Origin: CAZIOH01 sp964540815
GTDB taxonomy: Bacteria; Myxococcota_A; Polyangia; Fen-1088
Direction of reading: 5' to 3'
NCBI GenBank assembly: GCA_964540815.1
Contig: CAZIOH010000112.1
Coordinates: forward strand, 1-20,526
DNA: 20,526 bases
This document shows, one piece after another, positions 7,650 through 15,385 of the stretch (the stretch's first letter is position 1; every line of letters starts with the position of its first letter). A program made the position numbers and the translations under genes. Below the pieces are notes generated by a model, which saw nothing but the letters and a program-made list of their open reading frames with translations, was not told the DNA's origin and did not search any database.

Positions 7650-8160
7650 GGACGCCTCTCCCCTCGTGCCGTCGCCCCTCCCCGCGGGTGCGTGGCCACT
7701 GCGAGCCCAACCGTCACGGTGTTACCATGGGGGCTCCGCGCCCGCCATTATGCGCCCTCCGGCCGTCGATCGGGCCGGCTCCCTCCAAACGGGAACTCCG
7801 GAAATGTTCTCACGGGGCGCGGTGGCAGTCGCGCCGATGAGGTTCATCCCAACGATGGTGTCGACGGCGCCGCGCGCATCGCGCGCATGCCGAAGGCTTC
7901 GTGTTCGATGCCGCGCGGTTTGGAGTGAGCTTCCCAACGCGAGCGGGCAACCTGCGCAAGTCCTTCGATCGACCGTCGAACGCGCTGCAGGGATCCTGGC
8001 GTTCGAGCCGCCGAGCTGGCAGGCATTTGTCTGCCCCCAGGGAGTGGCGCAACCAAAGTCGAGCTCCTGGTGGACGCGCCGGGAATCACCCTGCAGCGAA
8101 GCGCCGCTCATCATTCTCGATGGCGATTGTCATGGTTTTCGAGGATGGAGGATTCCGAAC
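7650..8160. other. No recognisable gene
   Basis: About 500 bp upstream of the receiver-HisKA gene and before the CheB/CheR-like fragment. Several frames are open but none gives a protein I recognise, and third-position bias is not consistent in any frame. A possible -10-like TACCAT occurs on the plus strand at 7723-7728 without a clear gene start behind it. Confidence 0.35.
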
Positions 8161-8533
8161 AGGATCTATGCGCGCTCGTCGGCCGCGCCGCGAAAGCTGG
8201 TCGACCTCGCCGATCTCTGGTCCGCCCAACCCGCATCTTCCGACGTCCCGGCGGCGCTGAGGCCGACCGTCGCGCAGGATGTCAACCGCGAAGTCGATCG
8301 GCTCGTCCTGGCCGAGTTCGCCCCGCCCGGCGTGGTGGTCACGGACAGCCTCGCGATCGTCCAGTTTCGCGGCCGCACTGGTCCCTTCCTCGATCCGGCG
8401 GCGGGGGTCGCCAGCTTCGATCTGCTCCGAATGGTCCGGGAAGAGCTGCGCCTGCCGCTGCGCCAGACGATCGACGAGGCCAGGGCGAAGAAGGTTCTGG
8501 CCCGGCGGACGGTCCCGGTCCCTGCGCCTTCGT
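8161..8533 (+). pseudogene. Internal fragment of a CheB/CheR-PAS type signalling protein
   Basis: The plus-strand frame reads RIYARSSAAPRKLVDLADL, then REVDRLVLAEFAPPGVVVTD, SLAIVQFRGRTGPFLDPAAG and FDLLRMVREELRLPLRQTID. This is the characteristic linker between the CheR methyltransferase domain and the following PAS domain in large CheB-CheR-PAS-histidine kinase proteins. Neither the CheB/CheR domains before it nor the PAS domain after it is present. Recognisable similarity starts about 8161 and ends about 8495-8530, where the frame is lost and the tail of a histidine kinase begins. It is a remnant or part of a chimeric assembly. Confidence 0.6.
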
Positions 8534-8725
8534 CCCCAGGCCGCCATCGACCAGCGGTCGTCTGACGGCGGCTTCGGGCTGTTCAGCGTACGCGAGCAGA
8601 TCGGCCGGCTCGGCGGCAAGATGGAGGTCGCGTCCGCACCAGGCCGCGGGACGCGGGTGACCCTGCGCGTGCCCCTCGGGGCCACGCAGCCGCCGAGGCC
8701 CGGTGCCGAAGAGCCGGCGCCGTGA
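8534..8725 (+). pseudogene. C-terminal end of a histidine kinase ATPase domain (truncated)
   Basis: In the frame ending with TGA at 8723-8725 the protein reads PQAAIDQRSSDGGFGLFSVR, EQIGRLGGKMEVASAPGRGT and RVTLRVPLG. This is the G2-box and last strands of a HATPase_c domain of the NarX/DegS-like type. The H-box, N-box and G1-box that should precede it are missing; upstream lies a CheB/CheR-type linker in another frame. The stop overlaps the start of the downstream response regulator (GTGA), the arrangement of a translationally coupled kinase-regulator pair. The original gene was therefore probably the cognate kinase of that regulator. Confidence 0.7.
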
Positions 8726-9362
8726 GGATCCTGGTCGTGGACGATCACAAGATGATGCGGGATGGCCTGCGGGCGATCCTCGAGAAGGAGGGCCTGAACG
8801 TGGTCGGCGAGGCGTCGAGCGGTCGCGAGTCCCTGGCCCTGGCGCGGAGCCTGCAACCGGCGGTGGTGATCATGGACGTGTCGATGCCCGATCTGAACGG
8901 CATCGACGCCACCCGGCAGCTGATCGCCAGGGTCCCCGCACCAAGGTCATCGGACTCTCGATGACCTTCGATCGGCGGTACGTGGTGGCGATGTTCAAGG
9001 CGGGAGCGGTCGGCTGCTTGCTGAAGAATTCGGCGGCCGAGGAGCTCATCCTGGCGGTCCACGCCGTGGCGGACGACCTGACCTACGTGAGCCCGTCCAT
9101 CGCCTCGATCTTCGTCGAGGACGCCGTCGAGGGCAAGCGGTCCTCATCACGGGAAGCGAGCAAGGACCTGAGCCCGAGGGAGCGCGAGGTGTTGCAGCTG
9201 CTCGCCGAAGGACGATCCTCGAAGGAGATCGGCGCCCAGCTCGACGTGGCCGTCTCCACGGTCGAGACCCATCGGCGTCAGATCATGGACAAGCTCGGCC
9301 TGCGGACCATCGCGGAGCTGACCAAGTACGCGATTCGCAAGGGCCTGACCTCCCTCGAATGA
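8722..9362 (+). pseudogene. NarL/LuxR-family response regulator, broken by one frameshift
   Basis: From GTG 8722 the first frame encodes a receiver (MRILVVDDHKMMRDGLRAIL, VVIMDVSMPDLNGID with D52) up to about 8940. The second frame continues with RTKVIGLSMTFDRRYVVAMF, AGAVGCLLKNSAAEEL (conserved Lys) and a LuxR-type HTH: LSPREREVLQLLAEGRSSKE then VAVSTVETHRRQIMDKLGL. One missing base in the CCCC run around 8935-8939 restores ARVPRTKVIGLS, so a sequencing error or a very recent mutation is likely. The repaired protein would have about 213 residues, the normal family length. The start overlaps the kinase stop by GTGA, indicating an operon. It would be a DNA-binding transcription regulator controlled by phosphorylation. 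Confidence 0.85.
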
Positions 9363-9592
9363 CACCGGGTGGCTGTCGGTCGTGTGACGAGCCGGTGCGT
9401 TGACGGACTCATGGGTATTGGAGGCGTCCCTCGAGGCAATTGAGGATGGAGGGCCTCGACAGGACGAGGGACAATCCGGTCCGATCCGATGGGTCCATCG
9501 AGAGCAGACGCGGGTGAGTTCAGCGATGGGTCAAGCGTGAGGCGCCTGCTTCCTGCCTCCCCTCCCGCTTCCCCTCCCGCCCCCCCGGGTCC
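9363..9592. other. Intergenic region between convergent genes, with C-rich tract
   Basis: About 230 bp separate the response regulator from the convergent SGNH esterase gene. The right end (9557-9592) is a C-rich plus strand, giving on the minus strand six runs of three or more G (GGGAGGGGAAGCGGGAGGGG and neighbours) immediately 3' of the esterase stop. This is a G-quadruplex-capable motif that could act as a transcription end or pause. No strong hairpin with a T-run was seen. Confidence 0.4.
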
Positions 9593-10738
9593 CTAGTTCG
9601 CTCTTGGCAAGACCGAACTGAGCGCCGTGTACCAGGTCTGCCCCAGGATGACGTACCCGGCGTCGTTGGGATGCACCTCGTCGGAGAGCAGCGCGGTCCT
9701 GTAGTTCGGGTTGCTGACGAACGGGGTGAACATGTCGACCATGATCACATGCTGCCCGGCGGTGGCCCGCTCCTGCACCACCTCTGGGATGCCGTCGTTG
9801 TACGCCTTGATGAGAGCCGTCCGGTCGTCCATGGAGCTCGGACCGATCTGAGCCACCACCACCAGGGCCTTGGGGGCCAGGGAGGCGATCTTGTCGATGA
9901 GGAGCCCGAGGCGCTTGGGCTCGTTGGGGAGATCCAGCATCCACGGGATATCGTTGGTGCCGATCATCAGGAGCACGACGTGCGGGGTGGCGGCGGCGAA
10001 GATTGCGTCCAGGATGGGCATGAGCCCGGGCCGCTGTGGGCCGGTGTCGATGAGGTAGCCGGAGTGCCCTTCATGGCTCCTCGGAAAGGGCATCCCTCCG
10101 ACCATGGTCGGCCCCGAGGCCGATCGCCCCACGAACGTGACCGACTGACCGTGGGTCACGGCCAACCGGAACAGCTCCACCCGGTAGCCGCCTCCATCGG
10201 ACGACCCGGTGCCCGCGGTGATGGAATCGCCGAGCGGCATGATCGCGCAGGGACCGGTGGACGGGCAAGGGTTGTACGTCGGGTCGCCCCCGGCGGGGCC
10301 GGCGCCGCCTGCCCCGCTGTCGCCCGCCAGGCCGCTCACCGGCAGGCCAGCGTCGGCGGATGCCGGCGCTCCCCCCGAGACGGCGCTCCCCCCCTCCGTA
10401 CCCTGGCGGCCGCCGCCGCCGCCGGCAGCCGGGCTCGGCCCCGCGAGCGTCGTTCCTCCTATCCCTGAAGAGCCCCCCGTTCCGGGTTGGGCTCCCTCCA
10501 CGCCCTCTCCTCCCGTTCCAGGCGACGGCCCCCCGCCCCGCGCAGCCCCACTTCCCCCGGTCGTCCCGCCACCAGCCGATGCTGTGCGGCCGGGACTGCT
10601 GCTGCCCGTGCCACAGCCCGCGTCGCCCGCGCCCGCCGCCAGAATCAGCAGGCCGAGGCGGGCGATCGCGGACGCCGCCGCCAAGGCGCCGGTCTTCCTT
10701 CGACCCGAGGGAGCGGCTTCCACCTCCCCCTTATCCAT
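9593..10738 (-). CDS. CE3-like SGNH hydrolase lipoprotein (probable acetylxylan esterase)
   Basis: 381 residues. A hydrophobic helix ends in GAGDAGC, a lipobox-like site, followed by a Gly/Ser/Pro-rich tether (~45-155). The SGNH fold then shows block I IMPLGDSITAGTG (nucleophile S172), GGYRVELF, HEGHSGYLID, block III LMIGTNDI and block V DEVHPNDAGY (D353, H356). The combination PLGDSIT...GGYR...HEGHSG...DEVHPN is typical of CE3 carbohydrate esterases, which remove acetyl groups from xylan. It would act at the cell surface on acetylated hemicellulose, alongside GH43 and GH54. No Shine-Dalgarno is evident before the ATG. The gene is divergent from GH13, with an inverted repeat between them. Other SGNH esterase activities cannot be excluded. 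Confidence 0.85.
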   Translation of the reverse strand: MDKGEVEAAPSGRRKTGALAAASAIARLGLLILAAGAGDAGCGTGSSSPGRTASAGGGTTGGSGAARGGGPSPGTGGEGVEGAQPGTGGSSGIGGTTLAGPSPAAGGGGGRQGTEGGSAVSGGAPASADAGLPVSGLAGDSGAGGAGPAGGDPTYNPCPSTGPCAIMPLGDSITAGTGSSDGGGYRVELFRLAVTHGQSVTFVGRSASGPTMVGGMPFPRSHEGHSGYLIDTGPQRPGLMPILDAIFAAATPHVVLLMIGTNDIPWMLDLPNEPKRLGLLIDKIASLAPKALVVVAQIGPSSMDDRTALIKAYNDGIPEVVQERATAGQHVIMVDMFTPFVSNPNYRTALLSDEVHPNDAGYVILGQTWYTALSSVLPRAN

Positions 10739-10767
10739 TAACGCCCGGGTCGGGTCAATTCAGAACG

Positions 10768-10832
10768 CTTCCCGCGAGCTCGAGCCCGATGATGGAGCCG
10801 ATCAGCGTGGTCAGGTGCGAGCTCGCGGGAAG
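10768..10832. promoter_or_regulatory. Perfect 15-bp inverted repeat between divergent esterase and GH13 genes
   Basis: CTTCCCGCGAGCTCG (10768-10782) is followed after 35 bp by its exact reverse complement (10818-10832). Each arm itself contains the palindrome CGAGCTCG. The element lies 30 bp upstream of the esterase start and 37 bp upstream of the GH13 start, where a shared operator for the divergent pair would be expected. A long cruciform or mRNA hairpin is also possible. No regulator gene is adjacent. Confidence 0.5.
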
Positions 10833-10856
10833 AACCACGGGGATGGCCGTTTCATC

Positions 10857-10866
10857 GGAGGTGATC
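10857..10866 (+). promoter_or_regulatory. Near-perfect Shine-Dalgarno deciding the GH13 start
   Basis: GGAGGTGATC is fully complementary to the canonical 3' end of bacterial 16S rRNA and ends 2 nt before the ATG at 10869 (7 nt from GGAGG). It fixes the start of GH13, although the same frame stays open a further 660 bp upstream into the antisense of the esterase gene. Confidence 0.85.
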
Positions 10867-10868
10867 AC

Positions 10869-12815
10869 ATGACCTTCTCCAAAGAGATCCTGGGTGTCCC
10901 GCGGCCGTCCTCGATTCGCAAGGTGGTGCTGCCGCGGAGAGAACGAGGCTTTGCGTCGCCAGGCGACTGGCGCGACGAAATCATCTACTTCCTGCTGCCC
11001 GATCGCTTCAGCGACGGACGCGAGGCGACGCGTCCCCTGCTGGACGTCGGCAACCGAGCCGCCTTTCGCAAGAACGGGTTCCGGTTCGACGGGTGGGCCG
11101 ATTCCGGCGGTGGCCGCTACCAGGGCGGCAGCATCGCGGGCATCAGCTCGAAGCTCGACTATCTGGCGGGGCTGGGCGTGACCACCCTTTGGGTCGGGCC
11201 GGTGTTCAAGCAGCGCGCTCACAACAACGACTTCCACGGGTACGCGATCCAGGACTTCCTGGAGGTCGATCCGCGCCTCGGGACCCGAGCAGATCTCGTG
11301 GCTCTGGTCGCGGCCGCCCACAAGAGGAACATGCGCGTGCTGCTGGACGTGGTCTTCAATCACTCCGGCGACAACTGGCTGTACGCCGACGGGAAGGACA
11401 TGCCTCCGTTCCTGCCGTTCCCCGGGTTCCACGAGAAGGGAAAGTGGCGCGATGGCAGCGGCGGCCTGGTGTCGTCCATCGCCGCCGACGACGACGGAGT
11501 CTGGCCGTCCGAGCTGCAGAACGACAGCTACTACACCCGCGCCGGCATGGGGGATCTCGGCGCCGGGTCGATCGACGATCCGCACGCCGAGTTTCGGCGC
11601 ACCGACTTCTATGGCAACCGCGACATCAACTACGACGGCACGGCCGCGCTCGACGACGTGGCCCGCTGCTACAAGTACTGGATCGCGCTCACGGATTGCG
11701 ATGGCCTGCGCATCGACACCCTGAAACACGTCGACCAGCAGAACGGCCGCAACTTCTGCGGTACGATCAAGGAGTTCGCGGCGAACCTGGGCAAGCTCAA
11801 CTTCTTCCTGGTCGGCGAGGTCGCCGGCGCCGACAGCGATGCCGATCGCTTCCTGGAGGTGCTCGGAGCCAACCTGAGCGCCACGCTCGACATCGGCGAG
11901 ATTCGCCCCGCGCTCTCCTCCGTGGCCAAGGGGCTGGCCGCGCCCAACTCGTACTTCGATCTCGCGTTCAAGTGGGAGGACGATCTCGGCTCCCACCGCG
12001 ACGCCGGGCTGCACCGGGTCTCGATCCTCGACGACCACGACCACGTGAGCGGCGCCAAGGTCCGCTTCTCCACCGACGCCCAGCCCGCCGATCACCAGGT
12101 GGTGGTCGGTGTGGCCCTTCAACTGTTCGGGGTCGGCATCCCCTGCATCTACTACGGCACGGAACAGGCCTTCGCGGGGCCCGAGCAGAGCTTGCGCCAG
12201 CAGTTCCTTCCCGACTTCGGCGGCACGGACAAGTACCTCCGCGAGGCGATGTTCGGACCAGAGCACCCCCGGAAGTCCGGGAGGGCCGGGATTGGCGGCG
12301 ACGCCACTCACTTCGACCCCGCCCTGCCAGGCTTCGGCCCGTTCGGAACGGCCGGCGCCCACTGCTTCGATCCGGGCTCGCCAGCCTACCGGCGCATCGC
12401 CGGCCTGATCGCCGTGCGCCAGACTCTCCCCGTGCTGCGCTACGGCCGTCAGTACCAGCGACCGCTGTCGAACTTCGGCGCTCCCTTCGCGTTGCCCGGC
12501 GCGGGTGAGCTCATCGCCTGGTCGCGGATCCTCGATGACGAGGAGGCGCTGTGCATCGCAAACCCCAACGGCGGCGCGGCGCGCGGTGGAGACGTCCTGG
12601 TGGACGCGTCGCTCAACCCGACCGGTACCGCGGCGGCGGCCGGCGGCGCCTCCTTCAAGGTGGTCGCCAACTCCGCGCAGACCGGCGCGGGGGCGGCCTA
12701 CACCGGGCCTCATCCCGTCGGTCAGCGCCTCACGGTCAAGGCGCGCGGCGGTGCCTGCTTCGTCGAGATCCGCGACCTGCCGCCGGCCGAGGTCCTCGTT
12801 CTGGCCAATCGCTGA
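10869..12815 (+). CDS. GH13 alpha-amylase family enzyme, cytoplasmic
   Basis: 648 residues with no signal peptide, start fixed by an extended Shine-Dalgarno. The GH13 TIM barrel is clear: EIIYFLLPDRFSDG near the N-terminus, region I LLDVVFNHSGDN, region II GLRIDTLKHVD (nucleophile D283), region III FFLVGEV (acid/base E317) and region IV SILDDHDHVSG (D391). Region IV has Asp where most members have Asn before His-Asp. GIPCIYYGTEQAFAGPEQ near residue 420 is typical of amylase/glucanotransferase members. A C-terminal beta domain ends with RDLPPAEVLVLANR. It should hydrolyse or rearrange alpha-1,4-glucans inside the cell (maltodextrin or glycogen), but substrate and exact reaction cannot be read from sequence. 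It is monocistronic, divergent from the esterase and followed by a strong hairpin. Confidence 0.93.
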   Translation: MTFSKEILGVPRPSSIRKVVLPRRERGFASPGDWRDEIIYFLLPDRFSDGREATRPLLDVGNRAAFRKNGFRFDGWADSGGGRYQGGSIAGISSKLDYLAGLGVTTLWVGPVFKQRAHNNDFHGYAIQDFLEVDPRLGTRADLVALVAAAHKRNMRVLLDVVFNHSGDNWLYADGKDMPPFLPFPGFHEKGKWRDGSGGLVSSIAADDDGVWPSELQNDSYYTRAGMGDLGAGSIDDPHAEFRRTDFYGNRDINYDGTAALDDVARCYKYWIALTDCDGLRIDTLKHVDQQNGRNFCGTIKEFAANLGKLNFFLVGEVAGADSDADRFLEVLGANLSATLDIGEIRPALSSVAKGLAAPNSYFDLAFKWEDDLGSHRDAGLHRVSILDDHDHVSGAKVRFSTDAQPADHQVVVGVALQLFGVGIPCIYYGTEQAFAGPEQSLRQQFLPDFGGTDKYLREAMFGPEHPRKSGRAGIGGDATHFDPALPGFGPFGTAGAHCFDPGSPAYRRIAGLIAVRQTLPVLRYGRQYQRPLSNFGAPFALPGAGELIAWSRILDDEEALCIANPNGGAARGGDVLVDASLNPTGTAAAAGGASFKVVANSAQTGAGAAYTGPHPVGQRLTVKARGGACFVEIRDLPPAEVLVLANR

Positions 12816-13083
12816 TCGGAGAGGGCCCACCGAGCCCTGCCGGGGTTCCCCCGCGTCCAGGGCATGTTGCCGATCCCGTACGACGGCACCGACTGCGTCG
12901 GTGCCGTCGGCGTCGCCGGCGTTGCTTCGGCGAGGACGAGCAGGTTGCGGCGGCGTGCATCGCCGCTCTCGGAGCCGAGCCTTCAGGGGGCAGGAAGGCC
13001 CGGTCGGCGCCCACCAAGCTCCCCGCCCACTCCTCGCCCCTCCTGGCCCACTGCCAGACCTTCTCTGCCCTTCGCGTGGCGGG
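12816..13083. other. Intergenic region between convergent genes
   Basis: This stretch between the stop of GH13 and the stop of the small membrane protein holds a strong hairpin (12881-12909) and otherwise no gene I can support. Confidence 0.5.
12881..12909. terminator. 13-bp perfect hairpin downstream of GH13
   Basis: CGACGGCACCGAC and its exact reverse complement are separated by a 3-nt loop (TGC), giving a very stable GC-rich stem 66 bp after the GH13 stop. It sits between convergent genes, so it may stop transcription from both sides. No T-run follows on either strand, so it is not a textbook Rho-independent terminator. Confidence 0.55.
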
Positions 13084-13347
13084 TCAGTGGAGGCCCCCCG
13101 ACTGGCGGTCGTGGCCGGCGACCTTCACAAGCTTGTTGTAAAGGCCGAGGATCAAGATGGTCGGAGCCCACTGACCGATGAAATTGGCGACCTTGCCCTT
13201 CCCGGCGACCATGAAGCCGAGCGATGTCGCGATGGCCAGGCCGCCGGCCCAGAGAAACAGATCGGACGGGATCTTCGACGTTTCGCGCTCGATGGTCCGG
13301 GCCACCTCGCCCTCCTGGCGATCACTGTTACCGAGATTCAGCTCCAT
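13084..13347 (-). CDS. Small two-helix membrane protein, function unknown
   Basis: 87 residues from the ATG at 13345-13347, chosen because AGGAGGA lies 6 nt upstream; the frame is open another 48 codons but without such a site. An acidic amphipathic N-terminus (MELNLGNSDRQEGEVARTIE) precedes two hydrophobic segments, LFLWAGGLAIATSLGFMVAG and FIGQWAPTILILGLYNKLVK, with a short polar turn (KGKVAN) between. The C-terminus is polar (GHDRQSGGLH). It is probably an inner-membrane protein with two TM helices. I recall similar small proteins in soil bacteria but know of no assigned function. Its promoter region (13348-13574) is shared with the divergent GH43 gene. Confidence 0.75.
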   Translation of the reverse strand: MELNLGNSDRQEGEVARTIERETSKIPSDLFLWAGGLAIATSLGFMVAGKGKVANFIGQWAPTILILGLYNKLVKVAGHDRQSGGLH

Positions 13348-13574
13348 GGCACTTCCTCCTGCGGATTGATTGATCCTGACGCGGGTTCGGCTAGAACCCC
13401 GGCGTCCAGAGATGGTGGGGGCGTTTTCTCGGACGCCAACCACCCCACGAGGAATATCTGCCGCGATCGCGGTCGATACGAGCTCAGCCATCTCGGCCTT
13501 CGAACGCCGATGAGTCCCGACATGAAGACTTCGTCTCTGGAACCCGCAAGATCATCTCCCGGAGTGAGCTGGAA

Positions 13575-15305
13575 ATGACGAAGACCTTCACGCTGGCCCT
13601 GTCCCTGGTGCGGGTCCTGGCCCTCACCTGCTTCGTCCACGGCTGCGTTGCCCCGTCGCCGCCCCGATCCCGGATCGGGGGCGCCACGTATCCGTGGGTG
13701 CCCGATCAGGGCGACGGGAGCTACCGCAACCCGATCCTCTTCGCCGACTACTCCGATCCGGACGTGATTCGCGTGGCGGGCGACTACTACCTCGTCGCCT
13801 CCAGCTTCACCTCCACCCCCGCCCTCCCCATCCTGAAGTCGCGGGATCTCGTGAACTGGACCATTGTCGGCCATGCGCTCGAGAACCTCCCCGATCCCCG
13901 CTACGCGGACTTTCAGCCGGGCGAGGGGGTGTGGGCCCCCTCGCTGCGCCAGCACGCCGCCATCTTCTACCTCTTCGTGCCGCTTCCCGACGAGGGGATC
14001 TACGTGCTCACCGCCCTCGATCCGGAGGGGCCGTGGTCGGCGCCTCGGTTGCTGCTGGCGGGACGTGGCCTCATCGACCCTTGCCCCTTCTGGGACGATG
14101 ATGGTCAGGCCTACCTGATTCACGCCTATGCCGGCTCGCGGGCCGGCATCAAGGACCGCCTGCGTATTCGTCCCATGGCCCCCGACGCCTCGCGGCTGCT
14201 CGGAGAGGGTCGGATCGTCTTCTGGGATCCTGCACGTCACCCCACCCTCGAAGGTCCGAAGCTCTACAAGCACAACCATTGGTACGTCATCCTGGCACCG
14301 GCAGGAGGCGTCCCCCGAGGATGGCAGGTGGCGCTGCGGTCGCGGCACATCTTCGGCCCGTACGAAGATCGCATCGTCCTGGCCCAGGGAAGGACCTCCG
14401 TGAATGGTCCACATCAGGGAGCCCTCGTCGACACACCGTCGGGTGAGTGGTGGTTCGTTCATTTCCAGGACACGGGGCTCTACGGGCGCGTCGTCCACCT
14501 GAACCCCGTCACCTGGATCGACGACTGGCCAGCGATGGGCGTCCCCGGGCGAGGCACCGCCGAGCGCGAACCCGTCCTGGTGCATGGCAAACCCGATCTC
14601 CCTGTCCAGCCGATCGGGTCTCCGCAAACCACCGATGAATTCGACAGCCTGGATGGGCGGCTCGGCCCGCAATGGCAATGGCACGCCAACCACGATCCCG
14701 GCTGGTACGACCTGCGCACGCGGCCAGGCTGGTTGCGCCTCACCGCTCGCCCGCTCCCCGAGCGCGGGCTGGTGGCGGCCCCGCACCTGCTCTTGCAGAA
14801 GTTGCCCGCGCGCGCGTTCACCGCCGAGACCGCCGTCGAGCTCGACGAAGGCAGGGCCCACCCGGACAGCCTGGCCGGAGACCGGTTGGACGACGGCAAA
14901 GCCGGCGGCGGCACATCAGGCGAGGTCAGTCCTGGCGGCCCGGCCGGGGGCCTCATCGTGGTCGGCCAGAACTCCGCCGCCCTGACCGTCGAGCGAGCGC
15001 CTTGGTCAACGCGGCGGCAGGTCATTCTCCGGGTGGACGATCGGATCGCCTTCACCGCCCCCGTCGGCGATGGCACGATTCGCCTCTCGGTCACCATGGT
15101 CGATGGCGGCGACTGCCGCTTCCGATTCGCGGTGGCCGGTTCGAACGAACAGACCATCGCTGCTTCGTTCACCGCCCGCCCAGGGCGCTGGGTCGGCGCG
15201 CAGATCGGGCTCTTCGCGGCTGAGAGGCCCTCCGCGATGCCTGCCGTCAAACCCGACTTCGTGGACTTCGACTACCTCCGGTTTTCGCCTCCGGCGCCAC
15301 GCTGA
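13575..15305 (+). CDS. GH43 family lipoprotein (beta-xylosidase/arabinofuranosidase type) with C-terminal beta-sandwich
   Basis: 576 residues. The signal segment ALSLVRVLALTCFVHGC ends in a lipobox-like site. GDGSYRNPILFADYSDPDVI starts the five-bladed GH43 propeller, with general base D61. LIDPCPFWDDDGQAYLIH carries the pKa-modulating D168, and TLEGPKLYKHNHWYVI the acid E226. NGPHQGALVDTPSGEWWFVH is typical of GH43 beta-xylosidase-like subfamilies. From about residue 355 (TTDEFDSLDGRLGPQWQWHA) a C-terminal beta-sandwich, as found in GH43_12-type enzymes, extends to FVDFDYLRFSPPAPR. It should release xylose or arabinose from xylan or arabinoxylan at the cell surface. A GGAG lies 11 nt before the ATG, a weak match. 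It is followed after about 80 bp by GH54 on the same strand, possibly co-transcribed. Confidence 0.92.
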   Translation: MTKTFTLALSLVRVLALTCFVHGCVAPSPPRSRIGGATYPWVPDQGDGSYRNPILFADYSDPDVIRVAGDYYLVASSFTSTPALPILKSRDLVNWTIVGHALENLPDPRYADFQPGEGVWAPSLRQHAAIFYLFVPLPDEGIYVLTALDPEGPWSAPRLLLAGRGLIDPCPFWDDDGQAYLIHAYAGSRAGIKDRLRIRPMAPDASRLLGEGRIVFWDPARHPTLEGPKLYKHNHWYVILAPAGGVPRGWQVALRSRHIFGPYEDRIVLAQGRTSVNGPHQGALVDTPSGEWWFVHFQDTGLYGRVVHLNPVTWIDDWPAMGVPGRGTAEREPVLVHGKPDLPVQPIGSPQTTDEFDSLDGRLGPQWQWHANHDPGWYDLRTRPGWLRLTARPLPERGLVAAPHLLLQKLPARAFTAETAVELDEGRAHPDSLAGDRLDDGKAGGGTSGEVSPGGPAGGLIVVGQNSAALTVERAPWSTRRQVILRVDDRIAFTAPVGDGTIRLSVTMVDGGDCRFRFAVAGSNEQTIAASFTARPGRWVGAQIGLFAAERPSAMPAVKPDFVDFDYLRFSPPAPR

Positions 15306-15385
15306 CCCCTTGCGGCGGGCGGGTGGTGCCCCGCCCCGCGGCGCCCTTGGCGAAGCGGGTGTCGGGATTGCTATCCTGCACGGCG

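Noticed and set aside
8930..8945. Programmed ribosomal frameshift in the response regulator
   Set aside because: No slippery heptamer or downstream pseudoknot is evident, and family members do not need frameshifting; a missing base is simpler.
10768..10832. Inverted repeat as the ends of a small transposable element (MITE)
   Set aside because: No target-site duplication was seen around the arms, and the element lies at a divergent promoter; regulation is simpler.
10209..10868. 220-codon N-terminal extension of GH13
   Set aside because: It is Pro/Ala-rich antisense of the esterase tether; the extended Shine-Dalgarno and family length place the start at 10869.
10755..12830. A 691-codon open frame on the minus strand opposite GH13
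   Set aside because: Antisense shadow of a gene with complete GH13 motifs and a strong Shine-Dalgarno.
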